A DNA stretch of 16,380 nucleotides, from contig CAUZRD010000029.1 of assembly GCA_963582255.1 (NCBI GenBank), positions 1 through 16,380 on the forward strand, given 5' to 3'. The position numbers and the translations under genes were made by a program. Positions 7,069 to 13,912 of the stretch are shown here, one piece after another (positions within the stretch are counted from its first letter, which is position 1; every line of letters begins with the position of its first letter). The notes under the pieces were generated by a model. The model searched no databases and was not told where the DNA came from. It was given only the letters and a program-made list of their open reading frames with translations. This stretch comes from CAUZRD01 sp963582255 (GTDB lineage: Bacteria; Pseudomonadota; Alphaproteobacteria; Rhizobiales; TMED25).

Positions 7069-8076
7069 CTATTTGAGTGCCGCCATTGCTTCCTGCAATT
7101 CATACTCACTGTCTGGCACAAGGCCTGGAACTGGGTCTCCGCGCAGATAACACAACAGATTTTCCGCGGCCCAGAGCTCCATTCGGGCGCGTGATGAGCG
7201 GGTGCTGGCTCCCATATGGCAGGTCAAAATAACATTGCCAAGCGTTGAAAGATCACCCTGATAGGGCTCGTTTGAAAAACAGTCGAGACCAGCACCAGCT
7301 AGTTTTCCAGATCTTAGCGCGTCGGCAAGGGCTGGCTCATCGACCAATCCGCCGCGAGCAGTATTGATGAGAAAGGCGCCGTCCTTCATCTGGGCTATGG
7401 TTTCGGAGGAAATTATATTGAGCGTGGAGGGGGCTTTGGGAATGTGGAGGCAGATGACATCTGCAGTCGCGTAGAGCTCTTCCTTGCTTACCCATTTCAA
7501 GCCGATTTCACGCCCAAATTCTTCGTCTGGATCAAGATCATTGGCAATGACAGTCGCACCTAAAACTGTAAGGTGTCGAGCAACACGACGGCCGATCCGG
7601 CCAATCCCAATGATACCTATCGTTAGTTCTTCGAAAGATCTTCCCATAACCCTTTTCCAGGTTCCTTGTCGAAGATTGGCATCGCCCTCCTGAACACCGC
7701 GAATCAGGGTGAGGATATGGCTTATGGTTAACTCCGTGACCGCTTGCGCATTTGCGCCACCGACATATGAAACCGGAATACCTCGTTCTCGGGCATAGAG
7801 AAGGTCAGTGGAGTCGAGACCAACAGAGGCCTTGGAGATGAAACGAAGACCGGGGGCGGCATCGATGACCTTTTCGGTCATTGGTTCGGCTCCGGAAATG
7901 GCGACATTGCACCCCTGGATTAGTTCGATCACCTCATGCTCAATTAACAATCGTCCTTGGGTATTGCATACGAGCTCAATGCCTTCCTTTTCCAGCATGG
8001 TGCGTGATACTGGATTGACGACGCCCCACTGCTCGGGCGAGACCATCGCACGTACTTTGTTATTGTTATTTTTCAT
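7069..8076 (-). CDS. D-isomer-specific 2-hydroxyacid dehydrogenase (SerA-like)
   Basis: This NAD-dependent enzyme interconverts a 2-keto acid and a D-2-hydroxy acid in the cytosol. In its 335 aa the catalytic domain halves flank a Rossmann domain with GIGRIG at 157-162 and an acidic residue at the end of the next strand (Asp180), which favours NAD over NADP. The catalytic triad is complete: Arg241 in NTARGGLVDE, Glu270 in DCFSNEP, and His287 in LTCHMGAST. The start ATG at 8076 has only a weak ribosome site; Met11 is the next in-frame option. The closest named groups are phosphoglycerate and hydroxypyruvate/glyoxylate dehydrogenases. There is no C-terminal ACT domain, so it is not a full-length regulated SerA. 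It is the second gene of the minus-strand operon, 51 bp after the TauD-type dioxygenase. Confidence 0.92.
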   Translation of the reverse strand: MKNNNNKVRAMVSPEQWGVVNPVSRTMLEKEGIELVCNTQGRLLIEHEVIELIQGCNVAISGAEPMTEKVIDAAPGLRFISKASVGLDSTDLLYARERGIPVSYVGGANAQAVTELTISHILTLIRGVQEGDANLRQGTWKRVMGRSFEELTIGIIGIGRIGRRVARHLTVLGATVIANDLDPDEEFGREIGLKWVSKEELYATADVICLHIPKAPSTLNIISSETIAQMKDGAFLINTARGGLVDEPALADALRSGKLAGAGLDCFSNEPYQGDLSTLGNVILTCHMGASTRSSRARMELWAAENLLCYLRGDPVPGLVPDSEYELQEAMAALK

Positions 8077-8127
8077 ACGACCATCAATTTTGTGATTATG
8101 AACTAAGATTGGAGTGGAGAGACGGGG

Positions 8128-8988
8128 TTAAAATGGTGTCTCGTCGCCTTCGATGATAATTCTGTTCATACGGCGTTGTTGACCAAAATAGTCATCAATC
8201 GCGTAGTGAAGCACACAGCGATTGTCCCATATAGCCATTGAATTGGGCTCCCAGGAAAAGCGGCCGGTGAACTCCGGTTGTGTTGCGTGTTCAATAAGGA
8301 ATTTGATGAGCGGTGCTGATTCATCACTAGTCATGCCTTCAAACTCGACCGTGTGGTGGCCGATATACAGAGCTTTTCGGCCGGTTTCTGGATGAGTACG
8401 AATGACCGGATGGTGGGCACGTACTTTCTCTTCACCTGGGTCGCGCTGAGACATCGATTCAACTTCAGAAAATCGTTGTAGTGGCTGGTCGCCGATATTG
8501 AGAACCCGTAACCCATCAAGTAATTCGCGCATTCCATCAGATAGCGTGTCATAGGCATGATAGAGACTTGCAAACAATGTATCACCGCCAGTATCGGGAA
8601 CTTCGAGTGCATGAAGCATCGTCAATTTTGGCGGAATAGGAAGAAAGCTGGAGTCAGTATGCCAGGCATTCCCAAATGCGTAAGTATCGGTCGGGTTCTT
8701 CACGATTTGAAGAATTTCAGGGTGGCTCACCAAGCCTTTCATATATGGATAGAGCGCAATTTTACCCCATCTCTTGGCAAAATCTAGATAGGCGTCGAGC
8801 TCAAGTTCCTGATCGCGGAAAAAGATTACTTGGTGAGCTAGTAATGCTTGGGCAATTTCGTCGAACTCAGCATCCGTCAGTTTACTCAAATCAACGCCAT
8901 TGACTATTGCGCCAACAGACCCTGAAATTGGATGAACCTCAATTGTTTCAAAAGGGGTGTTGATGGATTTTGAAGTAGCCTGTTGCAT
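8128..8988 (-). CDS. TauD/TfdA-family Fe(II)/2-oxoglutarate-dependent dioxygenase
   Basis: These enzymes couple decarboxylation of 2-oxoglutarate to hydroxylation of a substrate, often releasing sulfite, an alcohol or an amine from the unstable product. In this 286-aa protein the iron triad is visible as His110 and Asp112 (WHTDSSF) and His261 (CVLHYAIDDY). Arg276, 15 residues after the distal His as in TauD, is the expected 2-oxoglutarate anchor. The start is the ATG at 8988, seven codons into the longest frame, because AAGGA lies 7 nt before it and the upstream ATG has no ribosome site. It is the first gene of a minus-strand operon. Known relatives act on taurine, 2,4-D, alkylsulfates and quaternary amines; the sequence does not identify the substrate. 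A candidate -35 (TTGACC on the minus strand, 9057-9062) lies upstream. Confidence 0.93.
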   Translation of the reverse strand: MQQATSKSINTPFETIEVHPISGSVGAIVNGVDLSKLTDAEFDEIAQALLAHQVIFFRDQELELDAYLDFAKRWGKIALYPYMKGLVSHPEILQIVKNPTDTYAFGNAWHTDSSFLPIPPKLTMLHALEVPDTGGDTLFASLYHAYDTLSDGMRELLDGLRVLNIGDQPLQRFSEVESMSQRDPGEEKVRAHHPVIRTHPETGRKALYIGHHTVEFEGMTSDESAPLIKFLIEHATQPEFTGRFSWEPNSMAIWDNRCVLHYAIDDYFGQQRRMNRIIIEGDETPF

Positions 8989-9400
8989 CGCTTTATCCTT
9001 CGATTCCATTAATTTTATTACTCAAGCAGATATATTCAGTATTTGGAAGTCTGGTAGGTCAAGCATACCTGCCAGTGAATATTTAGTGCGGCACATTGTT
9101 ACTGTGAAAGTACCATAGCTGCTGAGGTTAGCCATTTGGTGGTTCGCTTTCAGCTTTCTAATTCGTATCTTAAGTTTTGTATTGAGGCTCATCCCATAGG
9201 TCCTGATCATATCGTGGAGTCTAATTGGAACTTCTCTTTCATGTAGTTGATCGCGTTCCGCTCACCAAGCGTCACCTTGCCGCGAGATTTGAAAGCTGTC
9301 AGATGTTAGGCATCTGACAGCTTGTTTTTTCTATAGCCTGTATTTTAAACAAATCGAATCGAGTGGAAGCAGAAAGCGGTTACCGCCGGCACACAAGGCT
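8989..9400. other. Intergenic region with orphan terminator
   Basis: This 412-bp gap lies between two minus-strand genes, BKACE and the TauD-type dioxygenase. It probably contains the promoter of the dioxygenase operon and the terminator of BKACE. The strongest element is the hairpin at 9293-9330, whose U-run is on the plus strand. A 62-codon minus-strand frame at 9022-9210 lacks a ribosome site and looks spurious. Confidence 0.5.
9293..9330 (+). terminator. Strong hairpin with plus-strand U-run
   Basis: A perfect 13-bp stem (AAGCTGTCAGATG at 9293-9305, complement at 9311-9323) has a 5-nt loop (TTAGG) and is followed by G and six T at 9325-9330. This is a textbook plus-strand terminator, yet no plus-strand gene lies upstream within the gap. 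Read on the minus strand, downstream of BKACE, it has only a short TTT tail, so it may serve BKACE as a weak terminator or end an unannotated plus-strand small RNA. Confidence 0.85.
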
Positions 9401-10273
9401 CTATATATTTAATAGCTTGCGCGCCTCACTAGGTGTAGCCACTGATTCTCCCAACGATTCAATGATAGTGACAGCTCGTTCGACCAACGCCGCATTGCCT
9501 GGTGCAAGTACGCCTTTAGATAGATAGAGGTTATCTTCGAGACCCACTCGCACATGACCACCTAGAATTACTGCTTCTGCCATCATTGGAAAGTTATGCC
9601 GAGAAATACCAAAGGCTGACCAGATTGCTTCGCTTGGAAGTTGGTTGCGCATGGTGGTCATGATTTCGGCACTTGCATCAGCTGCCCACGGGATGCCTAG
9701 GCATAACTGGAATAAATAGGGTGAGTTGACATGTCCGCCTTCAACTAGAGCACGCGCCTGACGCAGACCTCCTAAATCAAAAACTTCAAGCTCAGGTTTG
9801 ACACCAGCATCTCTGATCAGATTTGCCATTGCTGTTACATGCTTGGGGGTGTTGACGAAGATATTGGGACCAAAGTTAAAGCTACCGATGTCAAGGCTGC
9901 AGATATCTGGCTTTAGTTCTTGAACATGAGCTACCCGGTTCTCCGGTTTGGTGAGGGTTGTTGCGGGGCCGAGGTCTAGGGGGTCATCTGCGCCGATGGC
10001 GATGCGTGCTCCTGGTCCGGTGGTAAGGTTGATCAATACATCGATACCGGTTTGGCGTATGCGGTCAACCACTTCGCGATAAAGTCCGTTATCCATGCTC
10101 GCTTTCCCGGTTTTTGGATCACGAACATGAATATGAACAACTGAGGCTCCTGCACCTGCCGCCTCAACGGCTTCGCGGGCAATATCAGCTGGTTTAACGG
10201 GTACGGCTGGATTGATTCCTGTACTATCTGCCGCGCCGGTAAGGGCACAGCTAATCATGACGTTGCGACTCAC
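9401..10273 (-). CDS. BKACE family (DUF849) beta-keto acid cleavage enzyme
   Basis: BKACE enzymes condense a beta-keto acid with acetyl-CoA and split it to acetoacetate and a new CoA ester; Kce of lysine fermentation is the prototype. From the chosen start the protein is 290 aa. His47 and His49 (VHIHVRD) and Glu246 (GGHVRVGLEDNLY) match the zinc ligands of Kce; Arg242 and Asp247 match its Arg226 and Asp231. The residue at the position of Kce Glu14 is Ala15, so a substrate other than the amino-keto acid of Kce is likely. The start is the GTG at 10273: GGAGG lies exactly 7 nt upstream and the product then begins just before the first beta strand, as in relatives. The ATG at 10309 has no ribosome site. 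It is divergent from the LLM monooxygenase gene. Confidence 0.93.
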   Translation of the reverse strand: MSRNVMISCALTGAADSTGINPAVPVKPADIAREAVEAAGAGASVVHIHVRDPKTGKASMDNGLYREVVDRIRQTGIDVLINLTTGPGARIAIGADDPLDLGPATTLTKPENRVAHVQELKPDICSLDIGSFNFGPNIFVNTPKHVTAMANLIRDAGVKPELEVFDLGGLRQARALVEGGHVNSPYLFQLCLGIPWAADASAEIMTTMRNQLPSEAIWSAFGISRHNFPMMAEAVILGGHVRVGLEDNLYLSKGVLAPGNAALVERAVTIIESLGESVATPSEARKLLNI

Positions 10274-10337
10274 GTCCAGTCCTCCATTTACTTGTTGAGT
10301 AGACATCATTGCAGAGCTGAGGAGCGTCGGCCAGTAC

Positions 10338-10352
10338 GGTTTTAGTAAAACC
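10338..10352. promoter_or_regulatory. 15-bp palindrome, candidate operator
   Basis: GGTTTTA and TAAAACC form a perfect inverted repeat around a single central base. It lies in the divergent spacer between BKACE and the LLM monooxygenase and directly abuts TTGACT (10353-10358), a -35-like hexamer for the plus strand. The placement fits an operator for a local regulator. No regulator gene is present in the window. Confidence 0.45.
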
Positions 10353-10431
10353 TTGACTTGACGAATTGCGTTGTTGATGTTCCCAGTTTCTTTAAACGAC
10401 TCTTGTCGGGCAACCTACCTAGGGGAAGCTT

Positions 10432-11541
10432 ATGCGTCTTGGCTATTTTGCAATGCCCAGTCATGCTTTAAATCGTGATTGGAAAGAAACTCTGCGAGAA
10501 GATCGTGATGCTGTTATTCTTGCTGACCAACTTGGTTTTTATGACGCTTTTATTGGTGAACATCTCACTGATAAGGCGGAAAATATTACCAGTAGTTTGG
10601 TGTTTCTGGCGACACTTATTCCTGACACAAAACAGATCATGTTGGGCACGGGAACATCAAACCTTGCCTATTATCATCCTGTATTGACCGCGTCGCACAC
10701 GGCGATGTTCGATCACCTGGCTGATGGCCGGTTTATCTTTGGTATCAGTGCGGGTGCGCAGCCATGCGACTCAGAAGTGCTGGGCATTCTTGATCAGGAT
10801 CGCAACCAAATGTTTGCTGAGGCAATTGATGTGATCTTAGAGATCTGGAACTCAGATCCTCCCTATGACATTCGTTTTCCGAATAATCGCTATCCGATAT
10901 CAACAGTGGAAAAACAATTTCCCGAGGTTGGTATTGGCTATCTACAAAAACCGTTGCAAAAACCAAGGCCGGAAATTGTAGGTACAGTCGTTGCCCCATA
11001 TTCCAAAGGTGTTATTGCCATGGGGGAGCGTGACTTCCATCCGATTTCAGCTCATTTTTTGCTTCCTAAATGGGTAAAAACACACTGGCCAAACTATGTG
11101 CAAGGCAAATCCAATGTCCAAGAAGAGGCTGATGCGTCTGACTGGCGGGTAGCGCGTACAATATTTGTCGCCGATGACGATAAGGTGGCCGAGCGTTATG
11201 CCCGAGAGGATGCCGATAGCCCTTATGTCGCATTTTATCATAACCTTGGCTCTAAACTTAAAAAAGGTGGACGGTATGGTGTGTTTAAATCGGATCAGTC
11301 ACAGCATGATGATGATGTGAGCTTGGATGATGTCTGCGATAAGTTGATCATCCAGGGATCTGTCAATAAGGTTGTTGATCAGATCTTAGAGTTCCGCGAG
11401 GAAATTGGTGATTTTGGCGAGTTGGTCTATGGCGGAGTTGACTGGGTTGATCCCGATCTTGCACGCCGCTCAATGGTGTTGATGGCAGAAGAAGTCATGC
11501 CGAGGGTCAACGAAGCAATTGATGCGTCTCGTGAGGTCTGA
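10432..11541 (+). CDS. LLM-class flavin-dependent monooxygenase
   Basis: Luciferase-like monooxygenases use reduced flavin and O2 to oxygenate a substrate and need a partner reductase, which is not in this window. This 369-aa protein starts with MRLGYFAMP, the first strand of the TIM barrel. It has the family motifs FIGEHLT at 40-46 (His44), LGTGTSNLAYYHP at 71-83, and LADGRFIFGISAGAQP at 96-111. The ribosome site AGGGGA is 5 nt before the ATG. Relatives include limonene 1,2-monooxygenase, alkanesulfonate and EDTA/nitrilotriacetate monooxygenases, and the pyrimidine-opening RutA; this one looks nearer the LuxA/LimB type than RutA. It is the first gene of the plus-strand block and is divergent from BKACE, with which it may share control. 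Confidence 0.93.
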   Translation: MRLGYFAMPSHALNRDWKETLREDRDAVILADQLGFYDAFIGEHLTDKAENITSSLVFLATLIPDTKQIMLGTGTSNLAYYHPVLTASHTAMFDHLADGRFIFGISAGAQPCDSEVLGILDQDRNQMFAEAIDVILEIWNSDPPYDIRFPNNRYPISTVEKQFPEVGIGYLQKPLQKPRPEIVGTVVAPYSKGVIAMGERDFHPISAHFLLPKWVKTHWPNYVQGKSNVQEEADASDWRVARTIFVADDDKVAERYAREDADSPYVAFYHNLGSKLKKGGRYGVFKSDQSQHDDDVSLDDVCDKLIIQGSVNKVVDQILEFREEIGDFGELVYGGVDWVDPDLARRSMVLMAEEVMPRVNEAIDASREV

Positions 11542-11608
11542 ATTTTGACCATAATGTGTGCTTTTGGTTGCCACCTATTTGCCAGCAAAACTACAGAGTA
11601 GGATAGGT

Positions 11609-12013
11609 ATGCGTTGGGTCCTTGTCTTACTCACTGTCTTGCTGGGGCTCTCGATTGTTTCTAGCATATATAACTATATTCCTGGACAAGAGGACAATCC
11701 GTCCTTGGCCAAGGCAAGACTATGCACCGTTGCTAAGAATACCTTTCAGATACTCATTAAAGACCAAGGTGAGGCGGGGCTAGTTACTCATACAGAGGTG
11801 AGCTCCAAAAGGATCTACACGATGAATGTGGATGAGACATTGTGGGCCAAAGAGCCGATCGAGTTGAAGGAAGGGCTGGCCATTGCGGCCTGGTGCCAGG
11901 TTGCCGGCGATGATGGTCGGGCGGTAGCTAAAATCATAGGTGAGCAGACACGCAAGGAACTGGCATCCGTTATTGAAGGTGAATTTGCTGTCTCGGAGAA
12001 AGCTTTGAAATAG
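11609..12013 (+). CDS. Single-pass membrane protein of unknown function
   Basis: I do not recognise this protein. From the ATG at 11609 it has 134 aa: a hydrophobic segment at about 3-22 (WVLVLLTVLLGLSIVSSI), then a mostly hydrophilic domain with two cysteines (Cys39, Cys96). The segment follows MR, so it is either a signal anchor with the domain outside the cytoplasm or an uncleaved signal; the two cysteines fit an exported domain. The start was chosen because AGGA lies 5 nt upstream of this ATG; the frame extends upstream to a GTG at 11558, but that extension has no ribosome site. The gene lies 67 bp after the LLM monooxygenase and 377 bp before the amidohydrolase. No enzyme motif is visible, and its link to the catabolic genes is only positional. 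Confidence 0.7.
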   Translation: MRWVLVLLTVLLGLSIVSSIYNYIPGQEDNPSLAKARLCTVAKNTFQILIKDQGEAGLVTHTEVSSKRIYTMNVDETLWAKEPIELKEGLAIAAWCQVAGDDGRAVAKIIGEQTRKELASVIEGEFAVSEKALK

Positions 12014-12390
12014 ATACGTACTTCTTGGCAGGGGAGAGATTTTGCCCGAGATTTTGTGACAAACGGTTCTATTTGGGGTCGCGAATATACCGACGATAAA
12101 CAAAAATTCCAGCAAATATGCCGACTATAATCCAGACATAATACATGATGCTAAAGTTAGAGAACATGCTATCTCTTTCCTCTTTAATGGGATTGGATGG
12201 TTGTATTGTCGATGCTATCCCAGCGATTGGAACAAGGTAACTCAGGAAATGATATTATAGTCTATAGCAATTTATATGGTTTTGAATTTATCGGTATATA
12301 TACTACGTGCTCCTGATGGGAAATTGTAGGGACATAATGCACCTTAGCTAGAGCCGTGGGCTCGACTTAGATATCACCGGGAGATAAACC
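12014..12390. other. Intergenic region with possible small gene
   Basis: This 377-bp gap precedes the amidohydrolase. The left part contains a possible 32-codon minus-strand membrane peptide gene (12069-12167). The right part is AT-rich, with an 11-bp palindrome TATAGTCTATA at 12256-12266 and -10-like TATATA/TATACT sequences at 12295-12304, so the amidohydrolase probably has its own promoter. A small hairpin (GAGCC, loop GTG, GGCTC at 12351-12363) lies in its presumed leader. Confidence 0.45.
12069..12167 (-). CDS. Possible 32-aa single-span membrane peptide
   Basis: This short frame encodes 32 residues: a brief polar start (MFSNFSI), a continuous hydrophobic span at about 8-25 (MYYVWIIVGIFAGIFVYR, translated by hand), then the positively charged YRRYIRDPK. 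The positive C-terminus suggests it faces the cytoplasm. A purine-rich GGAAAGAG lies about 5 nt upstream of the ATG. It sits antisense in the gap before the amidohydrolase. Small membrane peptides of this form are common in bacteria, but one hydrophobic frame of this size can also arise by chance. Confidence 0.4.
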   Translation of the reverse strand: MFSNFSIMYYVWIIVGIFAGIFVYRRYIRDPK

Positions 12391-13869
12391 ATGAGTTCTG
12401 ACGTCATAATTACCAATGCCCGATTGGTGATTCCAGAGTATGGCATTCTTGATGCTGATTTGGCGATCACCGGCGAAATAATAACCGCGATTGGCAGGGA
12501 CGTTGGTAGCGCACCTAAAGTAATTGATGCCAAAGGACAATATGTCTTTCCAGGATGCGTGGATATCCACATGCATTATGGCCACTTCAACGAATTTTAT
12601 GATGAAATGGCTAGTGAATCAAAATGCATGAGCTCACTTGGAGTCACAACATCGGTCATCCTGTTGGATCGGTGTGTGAAGAATATGGAAGGCTGGAAAG
12701 AACACATTGGAGATAAGGAGCTTTTTCTAAAGAATTCGGACATGCTTCATCATATGTGGCGCGCATCTTATTCAAAGTTGTTTCCGGAAGTTATAGAAAA
12801 ATCTCAAAAGTACTCAGCAAATGACTTTGCGTTCCATTTATTGATGGAAAATGCACAGCAGATTAGCGAAATCCCTCATTATCACCGCGAATACGGTATT
12901 TCATCGTTCAAATTCTGGACTGGCCTTGAGGGATCGGCGGCTCTGATTCCGGCTGAGCAGTGGCAGCTGTTTAATATGTGCCGCGAGGAGGATGTGCTGG
13001 TCTATGCCAATTGCGTCAATGCTGCTCTATGGCATCAGGTGTCACAGGAAATCGAAGAGCGAGCTAAAACTGATTCCACGCTAGCTGGACCTTTTGGTCA
13101 GAAAGCTTCATTTCCAGGCATTGTGGAAAGTGTTGATCTGCAGCAGGTGCTGGCACTTGCTGCGGAGGTTAAGCTACCTGAATTGATTATTGCACATGTC
13201 ACTTATCGTGATTCCGTTGATCTCATCCATCACTATCGCACCCAATTAGGACTCAATGTTCATGGGGAAACCTGTGCCGCCTGGTTGAGCCTCACGTGGC
13301 CTGAGATTGGAGAAAAATTGGGTCATCTAGCGACTTGTATAATTCCGCAACTTGGATTTCGGGAAGATGCGGACGCATTATGGAACGGCATTGCCGGTGG
13401 CGATATTACATGCATCGGAACCGATGGAGTCATCAGCCCTCGCAAGAATTTTCCAGATGGGAAACCTAATCCAATTTATCGCCCAGAGCCGACTAGGGAG
13501 CGTCAAGGACTTGGCTTTCCAAGTCATAATTGCATGTTCCCTGTTGTGCTGAACGAAGGGATGGAACGAGGTTTCTCACCAGTACAAATTGCTGAAGTAT
13601 GTGCACTTAACCCAGCAAAGGCCATGAGGCTCTATCCACGGAAAGGAACGATTGCCGTCGGATCGGACGCCGATCTTGTTTTTGTTGATGTAAAAAAACG
13701 ACATACTGTGACTTTGGATGAGCTTCATACCGCCTCACAATTTACGCCTTGGGAAGGTTTGGAGCTTGGATGCTGGCCAACTATGACAATGTTACGCGGA
13801 CGCATATTGTTTGAAAATGGGAATTTTGTCGGGAAAGTGGCAGGAAATTACTTGCCGAGATACTCATAG
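12391..13869 (+). CDS. Hydantoinase/dihydropyrimidinase-like amidohydrolase
   Basis: Family enzymes hydrolyse cyclic amides such as hydantoin and dihydropyrimidines with two metal ions bridged by a carbamylated Lys. In this 492-aa protein, His60 and His62 (DIHMHYG), Lys174 (SSFKFWTG), His269 (IIAHVTYRD), Asp345 (CIGTDGVISP) and the HGETCAAW segment at 291-298 line up with the conserved sites. The fourth His ligand does not: where dihydropyrimidinases have VHAEN, this protein has VYANC, with Tyr205 in the His position. The metal centre may thus be altered or mononuclear. GGGAG lies 7 nt before the ATG. It probably has its own promoter and is co-transcribed with the molybdoenzyme 43 bp downstream. 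Other possibilities are allantoinase- or dihydroorotase-like activity on an unusual ring, or a non-hydrolytic role. Confidence 0.9.
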   Translation: MSSDVIITNARLVIPEYGILDADLAITGEIITAIGRDVGSAPKVIDAKGQYVFPGCVDIHMHYGHFNEFYDEMASESKCMSSLGVTTSVILLDRCVKNMEGWKEHIGDKELFLKNSDMLHHMWRASYSKLFPEVIEKSQKYSANDFAFHLLMENAQQISEIPHYHREYGISSFKFWTGLEGSAALIPAEQWQLFNMCREEDVLVYANCVNAALWHQVSQEIEERAKTDSTLAGPFGQKASFPGIVESVDLQQVLALAAEVKLPELIIAHVTYRDSVDLIHHYRTQLGLNVHGETCAAWLSLTWPEIGEKLGHLATCIIPQLGFREDADALWNGIAGGDITCIGTDGVISPRKNFPDGKPNPIYRPEPTRERQGLGFPSHNCMFPVVLNEGMERGFSPVQIAEVCALNPAKAMRLYPRKGTIAVGSDADLVFVDVKKRHTVTLDELHTASQFTPWEGLELGCWPTMTMLRGRILFENGNFVGKVAGNYLPRYS

Positions 13870-13912
13870 ATAACCTCTTTATGATAATGAAAATTACTTG
13901 AGGAAACATCCT

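Noticed and set aside
6996..7121. N-terminal 42-codon extension of the ketopantoate-reductase-like gene
   Set aside because: It overlaps the preceding gene, is His/Asn-rich and unlike the family, and a strong ribosome site precedes the internal ATG at 6995.
9022..9210. 62-codon minus-strand frame upstream of the TauD-type gene
   Set aside because: No ribosome site at its first ATG, composition is basic and not protein-like, and it overlaps the likely promoter of the dioxygenase operon.
10432..11541. Reading the LLM enzyme together with the RidA-like protein as a Rut-type pyrimidine pathway
   Set aside because: The LLM sequence resembles the LuxA/LimB type more than RutA, the RidA homologue lacks the deaminase Arg, and no RutB, RutD, RutF or RutG homologue is present.
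11780..12115. 111-codon minus-strand frame opposite the membrane protein
   Set aside because: Mostly antisense to a plus-strand frame with a clear membrane span and ribosome site; only the small separate frame at 12069-12167 looks plausible.
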